DNA of 64,000 nucleotides from an uncultured bacterium. GTDB lineage: Bacteria; Verrucomicrobiota; Lentisphaeria; Victivallales; UBA1829. This document shows, piece by piece, positions 35,846 to 44,939 of this stretch. Where the stretch lies: assembly GCA_900548385.1 (NCBI GenBank), contig URKJ01000006.1:1-64000 (forward strand). Direction: 5' to 3'. The notes under the pieces are model-generated. The model was given only the letters and a program-made list of their open reading frames with translations. It was not told the DNA's origin and ran no database searches. Position 1 is the stretch's first letter. The number at the start of each line of letters is the position of its first letter. The position numbers and the translations under genes were made by a program.

Positions 35846-36571
35846 ATGTATGATCCAGAAAAAGTTCAGCGGAAGATCGGCTACACGTTCCGCAATCAGG
35901 AGCTCCTGAAAGAAGCGCTGATGCACCGGTCGTTCGCAACGGAACACAATATCAAATTTGACAATCAACGGCTGGAGTTCCTCGGCGACGCGGTTCTCCA
36001 GATCATCGTCACCGAACATATTTTCAAGCGTTATCCGCAATTTTCCGAAGGCGATCTGACGAAAATCCGCTCGGCGCTTGCCAATCAGAGCGCGCTTGCC
36101 ATGCTGGCGCGCCGCATCGACCTCGGCGACGCGCTGATGCTCGGACGCGGCGAACTTGAGACCGGCGGCAATATGCGCGAATCGACCCTCTCCGATACCA
36201 TGGAGTCCCTGCTCGGCGCCATCATGCTGGATTCCGATCTGGACACGGCACGCGATATTTTCCTGAAAATCCTTGCCCAGGAGTTTCCCGAACCTTCCCG
36301 TATGCTCCGGGATCTGAATCCGAAAGGCGCCCTGCAGGAATACACCCAGCGCAAATACGGCCGCCAGCCGGAATACCATCTGGTTTCCGTCACCGGACCC
36401 GACCACAACCCCGTCTTCCGCGTGGAAGTGCGGGTACACAATATTGTAATCGCATTCGCAGAAGCCAACAAACGGAAAACGGCGGAAAGCATTGCCGCCC
36501 ATGAAGCGCTGAACATGCTTCAGGAACGGGAACTGCGAAGACAACAGAAACAAACGGTGAAACCATCATGA
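35846..36571 (+). CDS. rnc: Ribonuclease III
   Basis: 241 aa. The RNase III signature NQRLEFLGDAVL is intact, with catalytic acidic residues downstream including the Glu of DTMESLLGA. The double-stranded RNA-binding domain (about 160-230) includes NPKGALQEYTQ and the C-terminal KRKTAESIAAHEAL. Processes rRNA precursors and double-stranded RNA. Its stop overlaps the ATG of the Fe-ADH gene (ATGA), an unusual partner. Confidence 0.96.
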   Translation: MYDPEKVQRKIGYTFRNQELLKEALMHRSFATEHNIKFDNQRLEFLGDAVLQIIVTEHIFKRYPQFSEGDLTKIRSALANQSALAMLARRIDLGDALMLGRGELETGGNMRESTLSDTMESLLGAIMLDSDLDTARDIFLKILAQEFPEPSRMLRDLNPKGALQEYTQRKYGRQPEYHLVSVTGPDHNPVFRVEVRVHNIVIAFAEANKRKTAESIAAHEALNMLQERELRRQQKQTVKPS

Positions 36572-37686
36572 GCTGCCTGACTTACACGTTTCCGCATAAA
36601 ACCATTTTCGATTCCGGCACGGCACGGACACTGATTCAGGAAATCCCCGCCGGAATGCGGCTGCTGACCGTCGCGGGGAAAACTATTGCCAGTACACCGT
36701 CCGCCCGCAGTCTGCTGGAAGATCTCGCCCCGTTCACGGCGGCGAACTACACCGGCGTCCCAGCCGAACCGCCGCTGAACTGCGTGGACGAGATCATCGG
36801 ACTCGGACGCAGACTGAACGTCGGCGGAGTCGTCGCCATCGGCGGCGGAAGCGTGATCGACGCGGCAAAAGCGGCTGCGGCTCTGATCCCGCTGGAGGGA
36901 ACCATCATCGATTATTTTTCCGGAAACAGAGCAATCCCCGGAAAAGGTCTCTTCTTCGCCGCCCTCCCGTCCACGGCGGGAACCGGTGCGGAATCCACCA
37001 ACAACGCCGTACTCACCGATCCGGAAACGAAAATCAAAAAATCGCTCCGGCATCCCTCCATGGTCGCGGATGTGGCAATCGTCGACCCGGAATTGACGCT
37101 GACCTGTCCCCCTGCCCTGACTGCCGCAAGCGGACTTGACGCTTTCGTTCAGGCGTTTGAATCGTTCACCAGTCCGCGCGCGTCCGCTCTGACCCGTTCC
37201 CTCTCTGCGGAAGCGGTCCGCAAGATCACGGCTTCGCTGGAAACGGCCTGTCTGCATCCGGACGATCTCCGCTCCCGTTCGGAAATGGCGGAAGCCTCCA
37301 TGCTGTCCGGTCTGGCATTTGCTCAGACCGGGCTCGGCGCCGTCCACGGAATCGCCCATCCGGTCGGCTCACTCCTCGGCGTTCCGCACGGACTCGCCTG
37401 CGCCATCCTGATGAAACCTGTTATCGAATTCAATATCCCCGTCTGCGGCACCCTCTATGCGGAACTCGCCGACCGCGCATGTCTCGGAACGGATGCGCAT
37501 TCTTTCCTCCGAACGGCGGAAAAGCTGGCCCGCAAACTCAATGTGCCGGATAATCTGCGCGCGTGGAATTTCCGGCGGGATCATTTTGAATTCATCATCC
37601 GGAACTGCCGCAGTGCAAGCATGAAGCAGAATCCGCGTGAAATGTCCGATGCAGACGTCACCGCCATTCTGGAAAGACTGCTCTGA
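36568..37686 (+). CDS. Iron-containing alcohol dehydrogenase
   Basis: 372 aa. Family III ADH: NAD-binding GGGSVIDAAK, PSTAGTGAE, metal-site SGLDAFVQAFES and GAVHGIAHPVGSLLGVPHG. The second metal position, often His, is Gln (DAFVQ), as in a common subgroup of this family, so activity may use other metals or ligand geometry. Probable NAD(P)-linked oxidoreduction of a primary alcohol or aldehyde; substrate unknown. Translation is coupled to rnc by an ATGA overlap. Confidence 0.9.
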   Translation: MSCLTYTFPHKTIFDSGTARTLIQEIPAGMRLLTVAGKTIASTPSARSLLEDLAPFTAANYTGVPAEPPLNCVDEIIGLGRRLNVGGVVAIGGGSVIDAAKAAAALIPLEGTIIDYFSGNRAIPGKGLFFAALPSTAGTGAESTNNAVLTDPETKIKKSLRHPSMVADVAIVDPELTLTCPPALTAASGLDAFVQAFESFTSPRASALTRSLSAEAVRKITASLETACLHPDDLRSRSEMAEASMLSGLAFAQTGLGAVHGIAHPVGSLLGVPHGLACAILMKPVIEFNIPVCGTLYAELADRACLGTDAHSFLRTAEKLARKLNVPDNLRAWNFRRDHFEFIIRNCRSASMKQNPREMSDADVTAILERLL

Positions 37687-37727
37687 CGTTATCACCACCC
37701 GCACGGAACGCCGCGCTAAAGACGATA

Positions 37728-37753
37728 CACGGACGCATCCGGATGCGTCCGTG
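37728..37753. other. Perfect 13-bp inverted repeat between convergent genes
   Basis: CACGGACGCATCC directly followed by GGATGCGTCCGTG, no T run. It lies between the convergent Fe-ADH stop (37686) and aldo/keto reductase stop (37758). Could be a factor-dependent terminator or a protein-binding site. Confidence 0.6.
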
Positions 37754-37757
37754 CGGA

Positions 37758-38906
37758 TCATGCGCCGAACAGTCCGGCGGCCTGCTTCATTTTCTCACGG
37801 ATCGGAACCGCAAACGGACAACGCGTTTCGCACTGCCCGCAGCCGATGCACTCCCCCGCATGATGGTTCAGCACCTTGTAATGCTCGCGGACCGTTTCCG
37901 GAATTTCCCCCTGAGCGAGAGCAAGGTTCAGATATTTATTGACATTCGCAACCTCAATACCTTTCGGACAGGGCGCGCAATGTCCGCAGTACATGCAATG
38001 CCCGCTCCAGGTGAATTTCTCAAGTCCGGCAAGAACGCGGGAATAATCCTTTTCCTCCCCGGAAGCGGTGCACCATGCAAGCGCCTGTTCCATTTCCGCC
38101 ACACTCCTGCAGCCCGCCATGACGGCCGCCACAGCGGGACGGGTCAACGCATAGTTCAGGGCCTGCACCGGCGTGAATGCGCGCCCGAACGGCGACATAT
38201 CGGCTTTCAGAAGATCGCCGCCCGCATAGGCTTTCATGACGTCGATCCCCACGCCTTCCCGTTCGCAGAGTTCATAAAGGCTTTCGCGCTCGGCGTTGAA
38301 GTTGTGAAGCGCGTCTGCATACCGTTCATCCGCCCAGAGCATTTCCACATCCTCGTCCGGCGGCTGCATGTCGTAACAGGGATTGACCGAAAACATCAGG
38401 ACGTCGATCAGTCCGGTCTTTACCGCCAGATGCGCCACTTCGGGGTTATGACTGCTGAGCCCGATCGAACGGATCCGTCCCTCCGTTTTCAGCTGCCGGA
38501 CATATTGAATGATCTCGCCGTCAAATACGACGTGAAAATCATCCACGGCGTCGATATAGTGAATCATACCGACGTCGATATAATCCGTTTCCAGACGCGT
38601 CAGCAGATCGGCGAACGCCGCTTTGGTCTCCCCAAGCTCGCGGGTACGCTCGTACTGTCCATTCTTCCAGGCGGAACAGAGATGTCCCTGGATCACGAAC
38701 GACTCCCGCCGTCCGCGCAGCGTGCCGCCGATCAGGGAACGGAGTTCCGGATCGGAGGAATAAATGTCGATGAAATTAATGCCGTTGCGGATGGCAAAAT
38801 CCATCATTTCCTGAGCTTCCGCCGGAGACTTGCCGACGAATCCTTCGCATCCGAGCGAAATCGCGCTGACCTTGATTCCGGTCCGTCCGAGCGTTCTGTA
38901 AATCAT
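37758..38906 (-). CDS. Ferredoxin-type aldo/keto reductase
   Basis: 382 aa from the ATG at 38906 (GGAG upstream). TIM-barrel AKR domain: MIYRTLGRTGIKVSAISLGCEG, Asp of INFIDIYSSD. In place of the usual FIDTAxxYG core, IDIYSSDPE suggests the Tyr is kept but the Asp/Gly loop is altered. The C-terminus carries two 4Fe-4S patterns (CMYCGHCAPCPKGI and CIGCGQCETRCPF) as in oxidoreductases that couple carbonyl reduction to ferredoxin. Second gene, 14 bases after the exported flavodoxin; the flavodoxin may be its redox partner, although the two appear to be in different compartments. Confidence 0.85.
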   Translation of the reverse strand: MIYRTLGRTGIKVSAISLGCEGFVGKSPAEAQEMMDFAIRNGINFIDIYSSDPELRSLIGGTLRGRRESFVIQGHLCSAWKNGQYERTRELGETKAAFADLLTRLETDYIDVGMIHYIDAVDDFHVVFDGEIIQYVRQLKTEGRIRSIGLSSHNPEVAHLAVKTGLIDVLMFSVNPCYDMQPPDEDVEMLWADERYADALHNFNAERESLYELCEREGVGIDVMKAYAGGDLLKADMSPFGRAFTPVQALNYALTRPAVAAVMAGCRSVAEMEQALAWCTASGEEKDYSRVLAGLEKFTWSGHCMYCGHCAPCPKGIEVANVNKYLNLALAQGEIPETVREHYKVLNHHAGECIGCGQCETRCPFAVPIREKMKQAAGLFGA

Positions 38907-38920
38907 CCGTCTTTCTCCGC

Positions 38921-39505
38921 TTATTTCTTTACCGTCACGGATTTGCCGACCCAGTCCGCAATGGCTTTCCCGGCACTGCGAATGCTTCCGCCGGAGAACG
39001 TTGCGGCTTTCAGGACACGGGCTTTCGGGCAAAGTTTGCGGACATCGCTTTCACAGCGCTGCATTCCCCCGCCGCCATGCGTAAAAAACGGAACGACCGT
39101 TTTGCCTGCGACGTCGTTCCGGGTAAGGAACGTCGCCACCGGCGGCGCCATGGTCCCCCACCAGTTCGGAGAACCGACAAAAATCACATCGTATTTTGCG
39201 AAGTCCCTGACGTTTTCCGCCAGCTCCGGCCTGACTCCGGCATTGATCTCTTTTTTTGCAAGCTCCACACATGCGTTGTAATCGGCGGGATACGCTTTCG
39301 CCGGTTTGATCTCGAACAGGTCGCCGCCCGTGACATTCCGGATCTGTTCCGCCGCAAAACGGGTGTTGCCGCTGTACGAATAGTAGGCAACAAGAATTTT
39401 TCCCGGTTCCGCAACCACTCTTTCCGCGCTTGCGTTCTGCGCGGAACAACCGAACGCTCCGAAAATCGAAGCCGCCATCGCCAATACCACAGTTTTTCTT
39501 TTCAT
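38921..39505 (-). CDS. Exported flavodoxin (lipoprotein-like)
   Basis: 194 aa from ATG 39505 (GGGAG upstream; the GTG at 39514 overlaps the leader). Signal peptide ending in a Cys (FGAFGC) suggests lipidation. The flavodoxin-like fold begins with ILVAYYSYSGNTR (phosphate-binding loop of FMN) and includes DVIFVGSPNWWGTMAPPV (aromatic flavin contact) and FFTHGGGG. Flavodoxins are usually cytoplasmic; an exported one implies flavin loading outside (for example ApbE/FMN export) or a non-electron role. Cotranscribed with the aldo/keto reductase under a MerR-like promoter. Confidence 0.85.
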   Translation of the reverse strand: MKRKTVVLAMAASIFGAFGCSAQNASAERVVAEPGKILVAYYSYSGNTRFAAEQIRNVTGGDLFEIKPAKAYPADYNACVELAKKEINAGVRPELAENVRDFAKYDVIFVGSPNWWGTMAPPVATFLTRNDVAGKTVVPFFTHGGGGMQRCESDVRKLCPKARVLKAATFSGGSIRSAGKAIADWVGKSVTVKK

Positions 39506-39540
39506 ATTCGTCACTCCCGTTTTCTGGTTGAAGATGAGAT

Positions 39541-39570
39541 ACTTTAAACGTTAGAGTAACTCTCAATCAA
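39541..39570 (-). promoter_or_regulatory. MerR-type promoter with central dyad
   Basis: Reading the minus strand: TTGATT (39565-39570), an over-long 18-base spacer containing the dyad AGAGTTACTCT (39553-39563), then TAAAGT (39541-39546). Long spacer plus this AGAGT..ACTCT dyad is the hallmark of MerR-activated promoters. It lies about 35 bases before the exported-flavodoxin start. No merR gene is in this window. Confidence 0.75.
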
Positions 39571-39771
39571 ACGGAAAAAGAAAAGAAATTCCGTTTTTTT
39601 AAAATAAAGTTGGCGGGCTGCACGTCACAGCCCGCCGGGAGAATAGAGAAGAGAGAGTGTGTTGACAGGGAGGCATTCTCCATCGCGTTCCCCGTATGCC
39701 GTCACCGGCACTGTCCATAAAACGGCGCAATCCCGGAATTATTGTATTTTATCCGGAAAAAATCATTTAAA
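39571..39771. other. Intergenic region before galK with hairpins
   Basis: Contains a perfect 9-bp stem GGCGGGCTG / CAGCCCGCC (39612-39636, loop 7) without a T run and an A/T-rich stem AACGGAA / TTCCGTT followed by a T run (about 39570-39600). No open frame or RNA gene recognised. Confidence 0.5.
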
Positions 39772-39774
39772 AAT

Positions 39775-39803
39775 TTGAAATAATATCTTTTTTCAAGTAT
39801 ATT
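39775..39803 (+). promoter_or_regulatory. Promoter of galK
   Basis: TTGAAA at 39775-39780 and TATATT at 39798-39803, 17-base spacer, 40 bases before the start codon. Confidence 0.7.
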
Positions 39804-39842
39804 TCCGGCTGAACGTGCATAAACTTTTTAAGGATGAGACAC

Positions 39843-41000
39843 ATGAAACAGGATATCATTGATTCGTTCGCTTCCGCGTACTCCCGGCAGCCGGCTGCGT
39901 ATTCCCGCGCTCCCGGAAGACTCGAAATTCTTGGCAATCACACCGACTACAATGAGGGATATGTGCTGAGCTGTGCCACCGGACAGGCGACTGAAATGGC
40001 GATCGCGGCAATTCCCGGACGGATCTGCAAACTTCAGAATCCGCCGCTCAAGGGCGAATTCACCATTGATCTCGACAACATGGACACCCCGCGTCCGAAA
40101 GACTGGACCAACTATATCAAAGGCGTGCTCGTCGAACTCTGCCGCCGCGGCATCGACTATCCGGCATTTGAACTCCTGTTCAAAAGCTCGGTTCCGCTCT
40201 CCGCCGGAATGAGCAGTTCCGCCGCACTGGAAATGGCGTTCTGCATGGCGCTCAAGCAGCTTGCGGGAATCGAACTGCCGCTTCCCGAATGGGCAAGAGT
40301 CGGTCAGTCCGTCGAAAACGTTTATCTCGGGCTCAAATCCGGTCTTCTCGACCAGTTCAGCTCGCTTTACGGTAAAAAGGATTCGTTCATCCTCTGCGAC
40401 TTCCGTTCCGTGGAAGTTCTGAAAACGGTCACCATGCCCGCCGGCTGGAAGATCGTCGTCGCCAACACGATGGTCAAACACAATCTGGTGGAATCCGACT
40501 ACAATCTGCGCCGGGAAAGCTGTGAACGCGCAGCGAAAGCCATTCAGGCGAAATATCCGCAGGTCAAGACTCTGCGCGACGTTACCACCGACATGCTGGA
40601 AGACTGCAAATCCATCCTTGACCACACCGATTATCTCCGGGCAAAACATGTTGTCGGCGAAGATGAACGCGTAATGAAAGGCGTGGAACTGCTCGCCGCC
40701 GGAAAAGTCGAGGAATTCGGCGCTCTCTGGTTCCAGAGCCATGAAAGTTCCCGCGACTGTTTTGAAAACAGCTGTCCGGAACTGGATATTCTGGTGGAAC
40801 TCGCCCGCACGATCCCCGGCTGCGTCGGAGCGCGACTCAGCGGAGGCGGATTCGGCGGAATCAGCATCCACCTCGTCCGGGAAAGCGAAGCGGAAACCTA
40901 CTGCGAACGCCTCGCGGCAGCCTATAAACTCAAAACTGGCAAAACGATCGAAACAATCATCTGTTCCGTCGGCGACGGAGCAAACGCAGAGACTCTCTGA
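39843..41000 (+). CDS. galK: Galactokinase
   Basis: 385 aa from ATG 39843; AAGGA lies eight bases upstream and overlaps the alternative ATG at 39834. GHMP kinase motifs: RAPGRLEILGNHTDYN (the usual GEHTDYN Glu is Asn32), VPLSAGMSSSAALE and the C-terminal GARLSGGGFGG. Phosphorylates galactose to galactose-1-phosphate, first step of the Leloir pathway, fitting the galactan and mannoside enzymes in this window. No galT or galE nearby. Followed seven bases later by a membrane protein gene. Confidence 0.92.
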   Translation: MKQDIIDSFASAYSRQPAAYSRAPGRLEILGNHTDYNEGYVLSCATGQATEMAIAAIPGRICKLQNPPLKGEFTIDLDNMDTPRPKDWTNYIKGVLVELCRRGIDYPAFELLFKSSVPLSAGMSSSAALEMAFCMALKQLAGIELPLPEWARVGQSVENVYLGLKSGLLDQFSSLYGKKDSFILCDFRSVEVLKTVTMPAGWKIVVANTMVKHNLVESDYNLRRESCERAAKAIQAKYPQVKTLRDVTTDMLEDCKSILDHTDYLRAKHVVGEDERVMKGVELLAAGKVEEFGALWFQSHESSRDCFENSCPELDILVELARTIPGCVGARLSGGGFGGISIHLVRESEAETYCERLAAAYKLKTGKTIETIICSVGDGANAETL

Positions 41001-41006
41001 TCTCTC

Positions 41007-42518
41007 ATGCTCAGGCTGCAGAAAATGTGGACCGGACTTGCCTCCGGTTCGCATTTTAAATTTTTCCCGCTCTTTTTTCTCCTTCTTCTGTTCTGTCACA
41101 GCGGCATTCTGTTCAATCCGCCGCAATGGGACGAGATACTCGGTCTGCACAATCAGGCGCTGTTTCTCGCCGGACATCATTTTTCTTTCACTCAGCTCTG
41201 GGCGCCCGGACAGCACAGTTTCGAGGGATCGAACGTTTATCAATACGGCATTCTTCCCGTTCTCTATGCGGTATGGTACACCCTGTTCAGCCCGAAGACG
41301 GTTCATCTGCTGGGGCATCTGCTGAATATGGCATGTATGGCGGGCGCGGCAACGTTCCTCGCGTCGATCCTGCGGCACCGGAACGTTTCCGCCGGCTGTG
41401 CGTTCGGATGGGGAATCGCCGCATTGACGGAACCGCTTCTGTACGGGCAGACTCTCTCTCTCGGTCAGGAACCGCCGCTGATCCTTGCAGCTGTCGCGGT
41501 TCTGTGGCTGGCACAGCGGGAACGCTGGCGTTCCATGCTGGTCCTTGCTTTTCTTGCCGTTTTCCTGAAAACAAGCGCGGCAGTGCTGACGTTCGCTCTG
41601 TTTCTATGGTTACTGCTGCGGCTTCTTGCCGACCGGACGCAATGGAAAACTCTCCGCATGCCAACAGCGGGGCTCTTCGCGATCTTCCTGTTGCAGCTGT
41701 TTCTGCTCCAGCACAACGTCAATATCGCGGAAGGAGGAATTCACACCAGCGGAGCCGCGGCGGCAGACGGCTCCCGGTCTCTCCCGCTCTATTTTCTGCG
41801 GAAAGGCTGGTTTCATGCGGAGCTTTATTTTCCCGTACTGTCACTGATCTCCTGCGCGGGGTGCATCGCATGGGGAATCCGCGCTGCCCGCCAGCATAAA
41901 ACCGACTGGTTCAGCGCAGCCCTGTTTCTGGTCTGCGCGGGATATGCGGGAGCCTACCTGATCGCCCGGACAGCCCTGCCCCGCTACATGGCAGTCGCTG
42001 TCATTCCGGCGCTTCTTCTTCTGGCGCTGAACTGGAATGCGCGGCCGCGTCATCTGCTTCCGGTCATCCTTTTTTTCTGTATCGCTCCGGTGTTTTACCG
42101 TCCGCTCTCATTCGGCGTGCGCTGTTCCGGCGAATATCTGGAACGCAATGCCGAACACATCAGCCAGACGCGTGCCAATCAGGAACTCTGCCGCTTTCTG
42201 GAAGAGAACGGACAGCACGTTCCCGTCGTCGCGCCCTGGCCCATCGTGCAGATGCTCACGATGCCGGAACTCGGTTATGTGACGAAACCTCTTCCGCAGG
42301 TCTATTCCGGACGCGTTCCATTTTACGCTCCGGTCAAAAAACTGACTCAGCCGTATGACTCCATGCCGGAAGAAACGCTGTTCGTCTATCAGGAAAACGA
42401 TTTCGAGAAAACAGGGATGTCAAATCCGCCGCTGAATCCCCCGGCGGCGAACGAAACACTGTTTCAAGCCAAAGGGATCCGCGGCTTCACGCTGGTCTAC
42501 CGCCGGTTGAAGCGGTAA
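41007..42518 (+). CDS. Polytopic membrane protein, GT-C-like
   Basis: 503 aa with about nine to ten hydrophobic helices and a soluble C-terminal region (about 400-503). The first loop contains PPQWDEILGLHNQ, in which the acidic Asp-Glu pair resembles the DD/DE motif of GT-C mannosyl- and arabinosyltransferases (PMT/ArnT group). The family is inferred from topology; it could be another polyprenol-sugar-dependent enzyme. Downstream of galK in the same direction, stop six bases before the convergent PFK stop. Confidence 0.65.
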   Translation: MLRLQKMWTGLASGSHFKFFPLFFLLLLFCHSGILFNPPQWDEILGLHNQALFLAGHHFSFTQLWAPGQHSFEGSNVYQYGILPVLYAVWYTLFSPKTVHLLGHLLNMACMAGAATFLASILRHRNVSAGCAFGWGIAALTEPLLYGQTLSLGQEPPLILAAVAVLWLAQRERWRSMLVLAFLAVFLKTSAAVLTFALFLWLLLRLLADRTQWKTLRMPTAGLFAIFLLQLFLLQHNVNIAEGGIHTSGAAAADGSRSLPLYFLRKGWFHAELYFPVLSLISCAGCIAWGIRAARQHKTDWFSAALFLVCAGYAGAYLIARTALPRYMAVAVIPALLLLALNWNARPRHLLPVILFFCIAPVFYRPLSFGVRCSGEYLERNAEHISQTRANQELCRFLEENGQHVPVVAPWPIVQMLTMPELGYVTKPLPQVYSGRVPFYAPVKKLTQPYDSMPEETLFVYQENDFEKTGMSNPPLNPPAANETLFQAKGIRGFTLVYRRLKR

Positions 42519-42524
42519 ATAAAA

Positions 42525-44753
42525 TCAGCAGTTTTCCTGAATCTGCGGCGGCTTGGCGAGAATATGGGAAACTTCATAGAACCGTTCCCACCACTGCCGG
42601 AGCGGACGCTGCCACTGCACGTTGACCATTTTTTCCAGAATCGCTTCCTCAAAGATCAACGCTTTCCCGCCCGCCTGACCGACAATGGCACAGCTGTCGG
42701 TATGATGAGCAATGCGGTCGATCATGTGCATGGTCGCTTCATACGCAAGACGCGCTGCAAGCGTGCGGTCGAGCGGGCTCGGATTTCCCCCCTGCTGCAT
42801 CGGTCCGAGAATCGTTTTGCGGACGTCGAACCACGCTCCGCTCTCCTCCTCGAACAGAGAAGCGATAAAGTTGATGTCATAGGTCGGATTCGCATGTTCG
42901 TTGCGGATAATGAGCGCGGTACGGCGGCCGAGTTTGAAGTTCTCCACAAGTGCGTGCGTGTGCTTTTCCAGCATATCCACATTGATCCCGGCCTCGTGCA
43001 TATAGATATATTCGGCGCCGGTCGCCATTCCGCTCATCATCGCCAGGAAACCGCAGTAACGGCCCATGACCTCCACGATGAACAGACGGCGGGCGCTGTC
43101 GGCGGAATTCTTGATCTTGTCGATCGCCTGCACGATGGTATTCAGCGCGGTGTCGCAGCCGATGGAGTGTTCCACGCCCGGCATATTGTTGTTGATCGTG
43201 GCGGGAATGCAGATCAGCGGAATGCGGAAGATCTCAAAGGTATCGCGGTGCTTATGCAGCTGAGTGGCAAGCGTAAACGCGGTCCATCCGCCCATGATCA
43301 GCAGTCCGTCGATCCGGTTCTTTTCCAGATTGACGGCGATGCGGTAAAAATCTTTTTCCGTCGGCAAAGTACGGTTCGTGCCGAGTTTCGTTCCGGCGCT
43401 GCCCGCCCAGTTGTCAACCTCCATCCAGGACAGCTCGCGGAAACGTCCGGCGATCAAACCCTCAACGCCGTCCTCGATGCCGATTACCTTGTGCCCGGCG
43501 TTCATCGCCACGCGGACCACGGTACGGATCGCATTGTTCATGCCGGGAGCCGGCCAGCCGGATGTCATAATGGCGATCCGCGGACTTTCATCCGTAACCT
43601 CTTTTGCGGGTTTGAGCTGCGCCTGCACGGTGACAAGCTGACTCACCCTGCTCCAGTCGATTCCGCGCATGGCTTCGGCCTTCTCATATTCTCCCGCCTT
43701 GATGGCGGCGGCTGTCGCGCGGGTCTTTTCGACCGATTCGATCAGCGGCGCAGTCGTGATCCGGTTGTTTTTGGAAACGATGATGACCGATTCCGCATCC
43801 GTCGGATGCTTGACCAGCTCTTTGACGGCGTCATAACCGTAGGCGGTACTCATGTAACGGTCGTATGCGCTCGGCGCTCCGCCGCGCTGAACGTGTCCGA
43901 GAATCGTAATCCGGCACTCAAGATTGAGCCGGCTCTCGATCACCTCCTGCACCTGCGCGCTGGAAATCGGCTCGCCGTTCCGGTTGCGCGCCCCCTCCGC
44001 AACGATGATGATATTGTCGCGGCGTCCAGCCGCTTTGCCTTCCTGAAGCAAAGTGCAGAGATCTTCCTCCCAGCCGTCCTGCGGGGGACGTTCCGGAATG
44101 AACACCCATGACGCCCCCGTTGCGATGGCGCTCATCAGCGCCAGATAACCGCAGTTGCGCCCCATGACTTCCACAATGAAAATCCGCTGATGGCTGTATG
44201 CGGTGCTGCGGAGTGAGTCGATCGCGTCGGTGATGCGGTGAAGCGCGGTATCGGCGCCGATGGTCATATCGGTATTTGCCATGTCATTGTCAATCGATCC
44301 GACCAGACCGACGATCCGGAGGTGCGGGCAGACCGCGCGTTCGGCTTCCGTCACGCGTCCGGCTTCCGCCAGTTCCGCGGAAAGCGACGGCCACTGACGG
44401 CTGAACTCATCCGCTCCCGACAGACTGCCGTCGCCGCCGATGACGATCAGGGAATCAATGCCGCGGTGGATCAGATTTTCCGCTGCGGTAAGCAATCCCT
44501 CATGGGTGCGGAAATCCTTGCTCCGCGCGGTGCCGATGATGGTCCCGCCCTCCTGCATGATGCCGGAAACGGACTTCCAGTCCATCAGCACGATGTTGTT
44601 TTCGATCAGTCCCTGATAGCCTTCATAAACGGCATAGACATCCATATTATAGGCGATACCGGCGCGGACGACGGCGCGGACCGACGCGTTCATTCCGGGA
44701 GCGTCTCCGCCGCTCGTGAGAACAGCGATCGCTTTTTTCTGCTGCAATTCCAT
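42525..44753 (-). CDS. Two-domain 6-phosphofructokinase
   Basis: 742 aa, about twice the usual bacterial PfkA. The start at 44753 follows GGAGG. The N-half (about 1-365) keeps catalytic elements: GGDGS at 106-110, GSIDND at 152-157 with both Asp, and the RXVEVMGRNCG-like block. The C-half (about 390-742) repeats the fold but has GGWTA in place of GGDG and ATINNN in place of TxDND, so catalytic Asp is replaced by Asn. This matches the eukaryotic layout, with an active N-half and a regulatory C-half. Converts fructose-6-phosphate to fructose-1,6-bisphosphate. The phosphate donor (ATP or PPi) cannot be decided here. Confidence 0.88.
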   Translation of the reverse strand: MELQQKKAIAVLTSGGDAPGMNASVRAVVRAGIAYNMDVYAVYEGYQGLIENNIVLMDWKSVSGIMQEGGTIIGTARSKDFRTHEGLLTAAENLIHRGIDSLIVIGGDGSLSGADEFSRQWPSLSAELAEAGRVTEAERAVCPHLRIVGLVGSIDNDMANTDMTIGADTALHRITDAIDSLRSTAYSHQRIFIVEVMGRNCGYLALMSAIATGASWVFIPERPPQDGWEEDLCTLLQEGKAAGRRDNIIIVAEGARNRNGEPISSAQVQEVIESRLNLECRITILGHVQRGGAPSAYDRYMSTAYGYDAVKELVKHPTDAESVIIVSKNNRITTAPLIESVEKTRATAAAIKAGEYEKAEAMRGIDWSRVSQLVTVQAQLKPAKEVTDESPRIAIMTSGWPAPGMNNAIRTVVRVAMNAGHKVIGIEDGVEGLIAGRFRELSWMEVDNWAGSAGTKLGTNRTLPTEKDFYRIAVNLEKNRIDGLLIMGGWTAFTLATQLHKHRDTFEIFRIPLICIPATINNNMPGVEHSIGCDTALNTIVQAIDKIKNSADSARRLFIVEVMGRYCGFLAMMSGMATGAEYIYMHEAGINVDMLEKHTHALVENFKLGRRTALIIRNEHANPTYDINFIASLFEEESGAWFDVRKTILGPMQQGGNPSPLDRTLAARLAYEATMHMIDRIAHHTDSCAIVGQAGGKALIFEEAILEKMVNVQWQRPLRQWWERFYEVSHILAKPPQIQENC

Positions 44754-44791
44754 AAGGAGCCTCCAAACATTACGATTCTTTATATTGGGAA

Positions 44792-44819
44792 AAGATACCA
44801 CAGAATCCCGTTTTTACAA
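44792..44819 (-). promoter_or_regulatory. Promoter of the PFK gene
   Basis: Minus-strand TTGTAA (44814-44819), 16-base spacer and TATCTT (44792-44797), about 40 bases before the start codon. Confidence 0.5.
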
Positions 44820-44874
44820 TAAAACGTTTTTTGTTTTTTTATAAAAAATACATTACTTCTCCGTTTTCCGGTGA

Positions 44875-44902
44875 TTGAAAAACCGTCATTTTAATGTATT
44901 TT
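44875..44902 (+). promoter_or_regulatory. Promoter of the TPR-like/bioA operon
   Basis: TTGAAA (44875-44880), 16-base spacer, TATTTT (44897-44902), about 37 bases before the first start codon. Confidence 0.6.
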
Positions 44903-44939
44903 AAATGATTCGCCATTTTTTTGATAAGGAGGCTCAGCC

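Noticed and set aside
34541..36553. Minus-strand open frame across the dehydrogenase and rnc genes
   Set aside because: Spans two clear genes and their promoter; no domain recognised.
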